Shown: piece by piece, positions 44,252 through 52,553 of the stretch | Layout: every line of letters begins with the position of its first letter | Numbering within the stretch: the stretch's first letter is position 1 | DNA from: Roseimicrobium sp. ORNL1 | GTDB taxonomy: Bacteria; Verrucomicrobiota; Verrucomicrobiia; Verrucomicrobiales; Verrucomicrobiaceae | DNA length: 64,000 nucleotides | Reading direction: 5' to 3' | NCBI RefSeq assembly: GCF_011044495.1 | Contig: NZ_CP049143.1 | Span: 2,418,001-2,482,000 of the forward strand | Translations under genes and position numbers: made by a program | The notes under the pieces: generated by a model | Told to the model about the DNA's origin: nothing | What the model saw: only the letters and a program-made list of their open reading frames with translations | The model's database searches: none

Positions 44252-44283
44252 ATCGCCGGCCGGAGGCCAGCGCGCCCAGGGCT
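44252..44283 (-). repeat. Family 4 arm, right flank of zinc-ribbon gene
   Basis: CGCCGGCCGGAGGCCAGCGC then GCCCAGGGCT, the reverse complement of 43669-43704 with few changes. Confidence 0.7.
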
Positions 44284-44295
44284 ACAGTGTGCTTC

Positions 44296-45975
44296 TCACA
44301 CCATCGCCAGATCAAAATAATCAATCTCCATCGGCTCGCCGGATTCGAGGGTGAACTCGATCTTGTTCTTCCCATCGATGAGCAGATTCGCAGGCACGGC
44401 CCAGGCGCGCATTTGTGCGGGGGTACCGAGCATGGTGGTGTAGGGATTGGGAAAGGGCTCGGACACCATCGCATTGGCGGCGAGTTCGGTGCCGTTGATG
44501 AAGGCCTTCCACCTTCCGGTGGGGTACTCGGGAGCGAGTTGCACGCGGAGGCGGCCGTTGCGCTGCCAGCCGTCCTTGGGCGGGGCGAGGTCGAGGGTGA
44601 AGAGGGCCGTGTCGCCGGTCTCAACCTTCCGCGGGAGAAGGGGCGGGCGCTCGAAGGGATTATTCCAACCGGGAGCGAGGAACCAGTGCTGCGGCTGGCG
44701 TGCGAGCCACTCCTTGTCTGCCATCTTGTTGAATACCTCAAACGGCGGTTCGCTGAAGGGACCGCGTTCGGGGCCGCCGTGCTCGCGGTAGTAGGCAAAG
44801 TTGAAGGCGCTCACGCCATCCGCACCGCGTGCATACGCGAGGTGGGCGGTGGTGTTGTACTGCTCCTTCGTGGTGCGGCGGAAGGGGAAGGTATCGTAGC
44901 CGGGCACAATCTTCGTCCCATTCCAAATGGAATGACACATCTCATGATACACCGCGGCATCAGGGATGCTCGTGCGGATGGCCGCCAGGTCCGTCTGCTG
45001 CACGGTGAAGTAGCTCACGGAGAGGTTCACCATGTCCAGCCCGGCGGCGACCATGTCGGGCAGGTGGATGCCGAGTGGGTCGTGCGCCTTCAGGATGGCG
45101 GGCACGCGTGCGCAGAGCCAGCGGCGTTTCCCACCAATCTCGGTGCGCTTCAGCAGGGCGCGCACATCACTGACAAAGGAGGTCATGATCTCGCGCCGCT
45201 GTGCCTGGTTCGTCTCCTCCGGGCGGAAGAAATTGTAGAAGCGCATGAAGTCGAGCTCGATGCCATCGAGGTCGTAGGTCTCGCAGAGTTCCTCGATGAG
45301 CTTGAACTTGTGCGCACGCACTTCGCGCTCGGCCCAGTTCTGCACAAGGTCGTAGCCGCGACCCTTTTCGGACTTCTCGCGCAGCCAGTACTCCGGATGT
45401 TCCACATAGTGCCGCGTGACACTCATGCCGATGCTGGTGCCGGGCTTGTCCTTGGGCTCGAAGAGGGCGCGCTCCTTGTGATGCGCGTCATTCAAGCGGA
45501 TGGAGATGAATCCTGCCTGGCCGCGGGCCTTGCAGCGATCGAGGAAGATCTTCACGATATCGCCGCCGTGGAGGACGAAGTTCCCGAAGGAGTCCGGCTT
45601 CGTGCCGTAGCGCTGCTCGATCCATTCGTAGTGCTCCTTGAGCGGGAAGATTTTGCTGGGCCACATGGGCACCATGCCGAGGCCGGGCTGCAGGAGGTGC
45701 GCGTCCACTCCAGTGCCCGCGACCTCATCCACGCTGGCCTCGATCATCTCCTTGCGCAGGGGCGCGCCCTTCGGGTGCCAGGGGGCGGTGCAGCCGGTGA
45801 TGTTCGTGGTGTCATTGCTGTAGAGCACCTTGAAGGGCGCCTTGTGCCCGGGGCCTACGGTGACATTGGCCGCGACCGCGGTGGTGGTAGGAATGAGCGC
45901 GTGATGCCCGGCCAGCGCTGCCGTGGTGGCAGTGACCGTGTGGGTAAGGAAATGGCGGCGGGAAATGGGGGGCAT
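44296..45975 (-). CDS. Tat-exported TIM-barrel glycoside hydrolase-like protein
   Basis: 559 residues. MPPISRRHFLTHTVTATTAA is a Tat signal. Residues ~60-430 look like a TIM barrel of the GHL10/putative glycosidase group: KVLYSNDTTNITGC, VDAHLLQPGLGMVPMWPS, FISIRLNDAHHKERA, and YDLDGIELDFMRFYNFFRPE with the likely acidic catalytic residues. A C-terminal beta domain follows (GRLRVQLAPEYPTGRWKAFI). I cannot name the substrate. It lies beside other exported carbohydrate-type proteins. Confidence 0.82.
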   Translation of the reverse strand: MPPISRRHFLTHTVTATTAALAGHHALIPTTTAVAANVTVGPGHKAPFKVLYSNDTTNITGCTAPWHPKGAPLRKEMIEASVDEVAGTGVDAHLLQPGLGMVPMWPSKIFPLKEHYEWIEQRYGTKPDSFGNFVLHGGDIVKIFLDRCKARGQAGFISIRLNDAHHKERALFEPKDKPGTSIGMSVTRHYVEHPEYWLREKSEKGRGYDLVQNWAEREVRAHKFKLIEELCETYDLDGIELDFMRFYNFFRPEETNQAQRREIMTSFVSDVRALLKRTEIGGKRRWLCARVPAILKAHDPLGIHLPDMVAAGLDMVNLSVSYFTVQQTDLAAIRTSIPDAAVYHEMCHSIWNGTKIVPGYDTFPFRRTTKEQYNTTAHLAYARGADGVSAFNFAYYREHGGPERGPFSEPPFEVFNKMADKEWLARQPQHWFLAPGWNNPFERPPLLPRKVETGDTALFTLDLAPPKDGWQRNGRLRVQLAPEYPTGRWKAFINGTELAANAMVSEPFPNPYTTMLGTPAQMRAWAVPANLLIDGKNKIEFTLESGEPMEIDYFDLAMV

Positions 45976-46174
45976 GGGGTGGAGGGGGCGGGGTGCGCCT
46001 GCAGACGCGGGATGTCACGCGCGCACTCGTCCTATATAGAGAAACGCAGGCGCTGCCTCCGGAGCTTGCACCTGAAGAAGATTTTGGGAGTGGTACGAAG
46101 GCCGATGGACTGGGTCCTTTCTTCCCGCGCCCTCCTGTCTTGCATTGGCGAACGTGAATCGATATGTTGGCTGC

Positions 46175-46456
46175 ATGAGCAACCATTTTTGTCCCAAGTG
46201 CGGGAAAGGGCTCCAGGCCCGGTGGGGCTCGGGCGGAGTTTCCTGTGAGGCGTGCTCGTGCCGCGGCGAGCATTCCGGTGAAATGCTCGCCATTTGTGGA
46301 GGGACGATTGCGGTGGTCGGGAGTCTCACCTCCGCTGCAAATGAAGCTTTCGTGATCGGTGTTGGTTTTATGTGTCTGAGCTTACTGCGGTACAGGCGCC
46401 AGTGGCGGGCTGGGAAGAGAGCCGCGGAGGTGGAGGGTGGTCGGGCGAAGGTGTGA
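46175..46456 (+). CDS. Small zinc-finger membrane protein, hypothetical
   Basis: 93 residues from the ATG at 46175 (MSNHFCPKCGKGLQARWGSG). The N-terminus has CPKC and CEAC, forming one zinc ribbon. A hydrophobic stretch (MLAICGGTIAVVGSLTSAAN then FVIGVGFMCLSLL) gives two membrane segments, followed by a basic tail RYRRQWRAGKRAAE. Family not recognised. Confidence 0.55.
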   Translation: MSNHFCPKCGKGLQARWGSGGVSCEACSCRGEHSGEMLAICGGTIAVVGSLTSAANEAFVIGVGFMCLSLLRYRRQWRAGKRAAEVEGGRAKV

Positions 46457-46558
46457 ATTGTCAGTGGGACAAGTGCGCGTCGAGGAGTGGGGGAGGTTAA
46501 GGGGGCAAGAACGACTGATGCAGCGAACAGAGACGTGGGACTGTTTTTGTCTGTTATG

Positions 46559-46805
46559 TGGAAGGAGCGCTTTGCGCCTTGGAGTGCGGTGGCAAGCTTC
46601 AAGCGCGACACCGCTTTGAGCGGGGAGATGAGCATCAAGGAGCGAAATCACGGTCCAATTCCCAAGACGCTCTCCCACTCGGAAGCTTCGATGTTGGGTC
46701 TACTCAAGGTCTGCAGGAATGTAGGGTGAGACTCCTTCGTTCAAAGCGGTGTCGCGGCCTCAAGGGAGGCCTTTGCCACCGCACTCCAAGACGCAAAGCG
46801 ACTTG
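46559..46805. repeat. Long inverted repeat related to family 2
   Basis: The arms 46559-46625 (GCGCtttGCGCCTTGGAGTG then CGGTGG) and 46738-46805 (CCACCGCACTCCAAGACGC then AAAGCGAC) are inverted copies of ~67 bp. No gene is seen between 46457 and 47004 apart from this and the operator at 46968. Confidence 0.75.
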
Positions 46806-46956
46806 GTGCGTTGAGTTGGTGTGCAGTACGCCATTGCCCTGTTTGTGCAAATTGACCTGACGCATTCGCTCCGCGAGACGGACTCTGCAAAGCGACAGCG
46901 GGGTGGTGCATCGGACCCACTCTCCCTGAACGCCTTCATCGCACGGAAAAAGTCAC

Positions 46957-46997
46957 TTGCATATCTCAGGAAACTAAAGATACTATTCTAGTTTCCT
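46957..46997 (+). promoter_or_regulatory. TetR-type operator overlapping the promoter of the efflux operon
   Basis: AGGAAACTA (46968-46976) and TAGTTTCCT (46989-46997) are perfect inverted 9-bp arms with a 12-bp spacer. TTGCAT (46957-46962) and TACTAT (46981-46986), 18 bp apart, form a promoter that the palindrome covers. This is the classical layout for autorepression by the TetR protein encoded 8 bp downstream. Confidence 0.75.
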
Positions 46998-47004
46998 AGG
47001 TGCT

Positions 47005-47730
47005 ATGAATGCGAAACGAAAGCCCAGACCCTCCGCTACCATTCGCAAGAGTGCGGTGAAGGTGGTGGCGGCGAGGAAAGGTGGGGCGCGTGTTGCGCGG
47101 CCGGCTGCGAGGGTGAGTGCAGAGCCTGCTAAAGCTTCTCCAGACCATCCCGCACGCGAGCGCATCATCGAAGGTGCACGGCAGCATTTTTTTGCCCACG
47201 GGTTCCGGGGCGTGACGATGGATGACCTCGCGCAGGAGCTGGCGATGAGCAAGAAGACGCTCTACGCGCACTTCACGAGCAAGCTGGAGCTGGTGGAGGC
47301 GGTGATGCGGGAGAAGCTTGGGAGGGCGATGCGCGACATGGAGCGCATCACGGGAGATGACTCGCATGATTTTGCCTCTGCCCTGCATGAGCTGCTGGCG
47401 TGCATGCAGGAGCACACGCGGGAGATCACACCGCCCTTTGTGCGGGACATCAAGCGCGAGGCACCGCAGCTCTTTGCGATTGTGGAGCAGGGGAGGCGGG
47501 AGATGATTACGAGGCATTTCGGCAAGCTTTTCGCCCAGGGGAAAAAGGAGGGGCGGGTGCGCAAGGATGTGCCGCCGGAGCTCATCGTGGAGATCCTGCT
47601 CGCGGCCACGACGGCGATTGTGAACCCGGTGAAGATGACAGAGATGGGGCTCTCGCCACGGGAGGGCTACCTCGGCATCGTGACCGTGGTGCTGGAGGGC
47701 GCGCTGGTCCCGGAGGTGCGGGGGAACTGA
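47005..47730 (+). CDS. TetR-family transcriptional regulator
   Basis: 241 residues. After a basic, Ala-rich N-terminal extension of ~50 residues, the HTH reads RERIIEGARQHFFAHGFRGV then TMDDLAQELAMSKKTLYAHF, a textbook TetR domain. The rest is a helical ligand domain (TREITPPFVRDIKREAPQLF). It probably represses itself and the downstream HlyD-ABC exporter through the palindrome at 46968-46997. The arrangement resembles the CecR-YbhGFSR system of enterobacteria. The long N-terminal extension is longer than usual; an internal start is possible but no better ATG is seen. Confidence 0.92.
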   Translation: MNAKRKPRPSATIRKSAVKVVAARKGGARVARPAARVSAEPAKASPDHPARERIIEGARQHFFAHGFRGVTMDDLAQELAMSKKTLYAHFTSKLELVEAVMREKLGRAMRDMERITGDDSHDFASALHELLACMQEHTREITPPFVRDIKREAPQLFAIVEQGRREMITRHFGKLFAQGKKEGRVRKDVPPELIVEILLAATTAIVNPVKMTEMGLSPREGYLGIVTVVLEGALVPEVRGN

Positions 47731-47747
47731 CCATCATCATCATCATC

Positions 47748-48740
47748 ATGCAAGCGATGAAGACGACCATCATGAACCATCACCCCCTATCTGGATGTAT
47801 CCGGCTTCTGCTTGCCGCAGCGTTTCTCGCTGGCTTGACGGGTTGCGAGCGGGGGAACTCCGGCATCATCCAGGGCTATGTGGAGGGCGAGTATGTGTAT
47901 GTTGCCTCGCCGCTCGCAGGACAGCTCCAGAAGCTGCACGTGAGGCGCGGGGACCAGGCGAAGGAGGGAGATATGCTCTTCGAGCTGGACAATATTCCAG
48001 AGAAGGCGGCTGTGGAAGAAGCACAGCGCCGGCTGAGCCAGTCGAAGGCCACGCTGGAGGATGTGAAGAAGGGGCGACGTCCCACGGAGATGGCGGCCCT
48101 GGAGGCGCAGCTCGGCCAGATGAAAGCGGCGCTGACCTATTCCGAGTCCGAAATGACCCGGCAGAAGAAGCTTGTCGGCACGGGTGCCACCTCCAAGGAA
48201 GATGTGGATCGCGCGGTGAACCTGTATGACCAGAACCGGCACCGCGTGGCGGAGCTGGAAGCGGAGCTGCAGACGGCGAAGCTCGGCCAGCGCGAGGACC
48301 AAATCACGGCGGCCGAGGCGGAGGTGAAGGCCAGGGCAGCGACGCTGGAAAAGGCGAACTGGGACCTCGCGCAGAAGCAGCAGAAAGCGCCGAAGAGCGG
48401 CGTGGTCTTTGATACGCTCTATCGCGAAGGCGAGTGGGTCGCGGCGGGCCGTCCCGTGGTGGCACTGCTGCCACCGGCGAATGTGAAGGTGCGTGCTTTC
48501 ATTCCCGAGCCGGAGATAGGCAGTGTGCAGCACGGGGACAAAATGGAAGTCTCGATCGACGGTGCTGCTCCCATGGTGGGCACGGTGAGCTTCATCTCGC
48601 CGCAGGCGGAGTACACCCCGCCGGTGATCTACAGCCGCGAGAGCCGGAGCAAGCTGGTATTCATGATTGAGCTGCTGTTCGAGCCTGACGTAGCGGCCAA
48701 GCTGAATCCCGGCCAGCCGGTGGATGTGCGCCGCAAGTAA
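47748..48740 (+). CDS. HlyD-family periplasmic adaptor lipoprotein
   Basis: 330 residues from the ATG at 47748; ATGs at 47757 and 47772 are also possible. CIRLLLAAAFLAGLTGCERG gives a lipobox Cys. Then comes YVYVASPLAGQLQKLHVRRG (biotinyl-lipoyl half), a coiled coil from ~85 to ~215 (KAAVEEAQRRLSQSKATLED onwards), KAPKSGVVFDTLYREGEWVA and VRAFIPEPEIGSVQHGDKME. It links an ABC exporter to the outer membrane, as YbhG does. An (ATC)n tract lies between the TetR stop and this start. Confidence 0.92.
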   Translation: MQAMKTTIMNHHPLSGCIRLLLAAAFLAGLTGCERGNSGIIQGYVEGEYVYVASPLAGQLQKLHVRRGDQAKEGDMLFELDNIPEKAAVEEAQRRLSQSKATLEDVKKGRRPTEMAALEAQLGQMKAALTYSESEMTRQKKLVGTGATSKEDVDRAVNLYDQNRHRVAELEAELQTAKLGQREDQITAAEAEVKARAATLEKANWDLAQKQQKAPKSGVVFDTLYREGEWVAAGRPVVALLPPANVKVRAFIPEPEIGSVQHGDKMEVSIDGAAPMVGTVSFISPQAEYTPPVIYSRESRSKLVFMIELLFEPDVAAKLNPGQPVDVRRK

Positions 48741-48765
48741 GCAAACAAGCAGGATCCCCCGCGCC

Positions 48766-49698
48766 ATGCCGGAAAAGGAAGAACTCATCATCGATGTGAA
48801 AGGCGTCACGAAGCGCTTTGGCGAGCGCACCGTGGTGAATGACATCGGCCTGCAGGTGCGGCGCGGGGAGATCTACGGCTTCCTGGGACCGAATGGCAGC
48901 GGGAAGACCACCTTCATCCGCATGCTGTGCGGGCTGCTGCGCGCAGACGGTGGCAGTGGCACCTGCCTGGGGTATGACATCATCACCCAGAGCGCGGAGA
49001 TCAAGAAGCACGTGGGCTACATGACGCAGCGCTTCAGCTTCTATGAAGACCTGAGCATTGCGGAGAATCTGGACTTCGTGGCGCGCATGTATGGGGTGCC
49101 CAATCGGAAGCGGGCAGTGCAGCAGAGCATCGAGGAGCTGGGACTGGCGGGTCGTGAACGGCAGCTCGCAGGCCAGCTCTCCGGTGGATGGAAACAACGT
49201 CTCGCGCTCGCGGCGTGCCTGATTCATAGTCCCAATCTCCTGCTGCTGGATGAACCGACCGCAGGTGTGGACCCGAAAGCGCGACGTGATTTCTGGGAGC
49301 GCATCCACCAGCTTTCGCACAAAGGGCTCACGTTTCTCATCACCACGCACTACATGGATGAAGCGGAGCAGTGCGACCGGCTGGCGTACATTGCGTACGG
49401 GAACCTTCTCACGAACGGCACCGTGCCACAGGTGATCGAGCAGGCGGGCATCACCACGTGGGCCGTGCGCGGGCGGGGGTTGATAGCTCTCGCGGAGAAG
49501 ATTCGCGAGCAGGAGGGTGTGGGCCAGGCGGTGGCGTTTGGCACGTCCCTGCATGTGAGTGGCACGGATGCAGCGGCGCTGGAGAGGGCCATCGCGCCCT
49601 ACCGGAAGGACGGGATGGAGTGGGAGAAGATTCAGCCGGGACTGGAGGATGTCTTCATCCACCTCATGGAGCACTCGAAGGACAACTTTGCGAAATGA
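48766..49698 (+). CDS. ABC transporter ATP-binding protein (drug/antibiotic exporter type)
   Basis: 310 residues from the ATG at 48766. Walker A is GPNGSGKTT, the Q-loop lies in YMTQRFSFYEDLSI, the signature is LSGGWKQRLALA, and Walker B is LLLLDEPTAGVD, followed by ITTHYMDEAEQCDRL with the switch His. YbhF often has two nucleotide domains; this protein has one, so the functional ATPase should be a homodimer. It starts 25 bp after the HlyD stop and precedes the permease by 21 bp. Confidence 0.95.
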   Translation: MPEKEELIIDVKGVTKRFGERTVVNDIGLQVRRGEIYGFLGPNGSGKTTFIRMLCGLLRADGGSGTCLGYDIITQSAEIKKHVGYMTQRFSFYEDLSIAENLDFVARMYGVPNRKRAVQQSIEELGLAGRERQLAGQLSGGWKQRLALAACLIHSPNLLLLDEPTAGVDPKARRDFWERIHQLSHKGLTFLITTHYMDEAEQCDRLAYIAYGNLLTNGTVPQVIEQAGITTWAVRGRGLIALAEKIREQEGVGQAVAFGTSLHVSGTDAAALERAIAPYRKDGMEWEKIQPGLEDVFIHLMEHSKDNFAK

Positions 49699-49719
49699 TG
49701 GTTTCCATCAGGACATGAT

Positions 49720-50862
49720 ATGAATACGAACTCCCGCTTCTCCCTCACACGCTTCGCGGCGATTGTGATCAAGGAGTTTGTGCAGATGCGCCGGGACCGG
49801 CTGACGTTTGGCATGATGGTGGGCATTCCCATCCTGCAGCTGGTGCTCTTCGGATTCGCCATCAACTCGGACCCGAAGAACCTGCCTGCCGCTGTGCACC
49901 TGGCGGACCATGGACCGCAGGCGCGCACCCTGCTGCAGGCCATCAAGAACAGCGGCTACTACCAATTCGTGAAAGAGACCACCAGCGAGCAGGAGGCGTA
50001 TGACCTGCTGGCGCGGGGTGAGGTGCAGTTTGTGATTCAGATTCCGCAGAACTTCACACGCGACTTCCTGCGGGGCGACCGTCCTGTGCTGCTCGTGGAG
50101 GCGGATGCCACGGATCCGGGCGCTACCAGCAATGCCATCAGCTCCCTCCGCACGCTGGTGAATTCTTCACTGGTGAATGATCTCAAGGGACCACTGAGCT
50201 TTCTCGCGGGTACGGAGGGGCCGGTGGACCTGCGCATTCACGCGAAGTACAATCCGGAGGCTATCACGCAGTACAACATCGTGCCCGGCCTCATGGGTGT
50301 GGTGCTCACCATGACCATGGTGATGATCACCTCGCTGGCCATCACGCGCGAGCGCGAGCGCGGCACCATGGAAAACCTGCTCGCCATGCCCACGCGTCCG
50401 CTGGAGGTCATGACGGGGAAAATCATTCCGTACATCTTCATGGGCTATGTGCAGGTCACCGTCATCCTGCTGGCGGCGCACTTCCTCTTCCAGGTGCCCA
50501 TGTCCGGCAGCCTCGTGCTGCTGCTGCTCGCCGCTTTCATCTTCATCGTGGCGAATCTGGCCGTGGGCATCATGTTCTCCACCCTGGCGAAGAATCAGCT
50601 CCAGGCCATGCAGATGTCCTTCTTCTTCTTCCTGCCGTCGCTGTTGCTGTCGGGTTTCATGTTTCCCTTCCGTGGCATGCCGGTGTGGGCGCAGATGATT
50701 GGTGAAGTGTTTCCGCTCACGCATTTCCTGAGGATCATCCGTGGCATCTTGCTGAAGGGGAATGGCGCCACGGAGATGGGGCTGCAGCTCTGGCAGATTG
50801 CCTTGTTCGCCACGGTGGTGATGTTTATCGGGGTGAAGAGGTACAGGCAGACGCTGGATTAG
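49720..50862 (+). CDS. ABC-2 type permease
   Basis: 380 residues with six membrane segments: one near the N-terminus (LTFGMMVGIPILQLVLFGFA), then a large periplasmic domain, and five C-terminal segments, from IVPGLMGVVLTMTMVMITSL to LQLWQIALFATVVMFIGVKR. RERERGTMENLLAMPTRPLE is the ABC-2 coupling region. It matches YbhR/YbhS/DrrB-like exporters of amphipathic drugs. Only one permease gene is present, so it may form a homodimer. The operon ends here; repeat copy D follows. Confidence 0.94.
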   Translation: MNTNSRFSLTRFAAIVIKEFVQMRRDRLTFGMMVGIPILQLVLFGFAINSDPKNLPAAVHLADHGPQARTLLQAIKNSGYYQFVKETTSEQEAYDLLARGEVQFVIQIPQNFTRDFLRGDRPVLLVEADATDPGATSNAISSLRTLVNSSLVNDLKGPLSFLAGTEGPVDLRIHAKYNPEAITQYNIVPGLMGVVLTMTMVMITSLAITRERERGTMENLLAMPTRPLEVMTGKIIPYIFMGYVQVTVILLAAHFLFQVPMSGSLVLLLLAAFIFIVANLAVGIMFSTLAKNQLQAMQMSFFFFLPSLLLSGFMFPFRGMPVWAQMIGEVFPLTHFLRIIRGILLKGNGATEMGLQLWQIALFATVVMFIGVKRYRQTLD

Positions 50863-50919
50863 TTCATGTGGTCAGTAGTGCCCGCAGTGAGCATGAACGT
50901 CAGCGAACGAGCCAGACAG

Positions 50920-51121
50920 GTGACGCGAAGCGTCCTTGGATTGCGCGCAGCCCTGCTGCCGCTTTCCTCAAGTGCAGCCTGCTGCACGCTTCACCGCGAC
51001 GCAGTCGCCAAGCGTTTCGGACATTCCACTCTACGAGCGTGTGTCACCATCGCCGCAGCAGGCTACGGACTCTTCAAAGCGGCAGCAGGGCTGCGCGCAG
51101 TCCAGGGACGCTTCGCGTCAC
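50920..51121 (+). repeat. Multi-hairpin element, family 1, copy D
   Basis: Both ends have GACGCgaaGCGTC-type hairpins. The outer arms carry the matched extra C/G as in copy B. The tail after the right end is AGCATCCGGATC. It lies between converging genes (ends 50862 and 51209) and may serve as a bidirectional terminator. Confidence 0.85.
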
Positions 51122-51208
51122 AGCATCCGGATCATTCGTCTATGTCGCCATTTTCAATTCACTGAGCATGGGGAATGCCTGCCTGAGTGCGCGCCCGTTC
51201 TCATCCTC

Positions 51209-51712
51209 TTACGTCCTGGGAGTATCGTCTTGCCTCCACACGTACCTCATGTCCGGCTCACGCTCTTCGTTGCCCATGCCTTCGGTCATGCGGTCGGCGA
51301 TGAAGCCGTGCTTTTCGTAGAAGCGGCGGGCGATGGTGTTGCGCTGGAAGGCCCAGAGTTTTAGTTCAACGTTTTCGCGCATCGCCAGGCGCAGGAGGGC
51401 GGTGCCGAGGCCCTGGCCCTGATGCGCGGGGTGCACATAGAGATGCTCGACGGCACCAGGGCAGAAGGTGATGAAGCCCAGGGGCTCACCCGCGAGGCTG
51501 GAGACGGCGAGCCAGGTGGCGGCCTCTTGCCGGGCGAGCACGCGGGTGAAGAAGTCGAGATCCTCCGCCGGAGTGTGGAGCTCAGGAATGTGAGGGAGAG
51601 CCGTGCGGAAGGCAGCGCGATGGAGCGCAACCATGGCGGCGGCATCTTCCTTTTCCGCGCGGCGGAAGTGGATGCCATCGCGGGTGATGTCTTCGTCTTC
51701 CGTGGTGTTCAT
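51209..51712 (-). CDS. GNAT-family N-acetyltransferase
   Basis: 167 residues. FRRAEKEDAAAMVALHRAAF opens a GNAT fold. The acetyl-CoA loop is HPAHQGQGLGTALLRLAM (Q/RxxGxG/A), and NTIARRFYEKHGF ends it. Substrate unknown. It follows the GNAT at 51736 on the same strand by 23 bp, so the two are probably co-transcribed. Confidence 0.9.
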   Translation of the reverse strand: MNTTEDEDITRDGIHFRRAEKEDAAAMVALHRAAFRTALPHIPELHTPAEDLDFFTRVLARQEAATWLAVSSLAGEPLGFITFCPGAVEHLYVHPAHQGQGLGTALLRLAMRENVELKLWAFQRNTIARRFYEKHGFIADRMTEGMGNEEREPDMRYVWRQDDTPRT

Positions 51713-51735
51713 GGGGTGCGGATGCGAATGTGGAG

Positions 51736-52260
51736 TCAGGTGTCCAGGAACAGGCCCATCATGATCACGTCGTCATAGTGGCCATCAACGAAACGGCTGC
51801 GTATTCTGCGGCCTTCCTCTTCGAAGCCGAAGCGCTGGTAGAGCGCGATGGCGGGGATGTTCGAGGCGTAGACGGAGAGCTCGATTTTCAGCAGACCTTT
51901 GGTGCGTGCCTTGTCGAGCACGGCATGCATGAGTTTCGCCCCGAGGCCCTGACGGCGAAACGGCTTCGCGACACCCATGCCGAGGCGACCTATATGCGCA
52001 TTTCCTGAAGAGACATCGCCGGGAATGGCATCGCACCAGCCCGCGAGTTCGCCATCCACGAAAGCGAGGAATTGCGGATGATCCTTCTGCACGTTGGTTT
52101 TGATGAAACGTTCGGTGCCCTCGAAGGGAGGCGGCTCCAGGGCAGCGAGATATTTTCGCTCGCGGCACACGTCGCTGAGCACACGATAAAACTCGGAGAT
52201 GTCAGCCTCTTGAATCGGGCGGATGAGGATGACGGTGGCGGCGTGTGCAGGGGCGCTCAC
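51736..52260 (-). CDS. GNAT-family N-acetyltransferase
   Basis: 174 residues from a GTG at 52260 (the translated start reads MSAPAHAATVILIRPIQEAD). Upstream ATG readings cross repeat DNA. GRLGMGVAKPFRRQGLGAKL is the acetyl-CoA binding loop and NIPAIALYQRFGFEEEGRRI the end. The type resembles RimJ/RimL or PhnO-like enzymes; substrate unknown. It is paired with the GNAT at 51209 downstream. Confidence 0.88.
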   Translation of the reverse strand: MSAPAHAATVILIRPIQEADISEFYRVLSDVCRERKYLAALEPPPFEGTERFIKTNVQKDHPQFLAFVDGELAGWCDAIPGDVSSGNAHIGRLGMGVAKPFRRQGLGAKLMHAVLDKARTKGLLKIELSVYASNIPAIALYQRFGFEEEGRRIRSRFVDGHYDDVIMMGLFLDT

Positions 52261-52370
52261 ATGGGGAGAATGGAGGAGCGGGGCGTGGGAGACAAGAAGA
52301 AGATGGGGGAGTTTGCAGTAGTTTGAGGTGGTCAGCCAAAAGGGGATGTGGGTGTGGCGGGCTGCATTGG

Positions 52371-52506
52371 ATTCAACACAGAGACGCAGAGGAACTTCGG
52401 AGACTGAGGGAGAGCGCTCAGAAATCCTGAATGACGACAACCAAGAACATCAGTTCAGTTTCAGTCTCCGAAGTTTTCTCTGCGTCTCTGTGTCTCTGCG
52501 TTGAAC
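52371..52506. repeat. Inverted repeat of the TCTGCGTCTCTG family
   Basis: Left arm 52371-52409 (ATTCAACACAGAGACGCAGA) and right arm 52462-52506 (CTCTGTGTCTCTGCGTTGAA) flank ~50 bp. Single arms lie at 519-552 and 56919-56970. It sits between the sulfatase stop and the GNAT start. Confidence 0.75.
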
Positions 52507-52553
52507 ACCCTGTACTCAAACTCACCCATCATGAGTCCCTTGCAGCTACATGG

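Noticed and set aside
44122-46248. 708-codon open frame on the plus strand
   Set aside because: It lies antisense to the Tat-exported TIM-barrel gene (44296-45975), has no motif, and its composition reflects the third-position GC of the real gene.
46558-46860. 100-codon frame in the gap before the TetR gene
   Set aside because: It is a translation of the long inverted repeat at 46559-46805.
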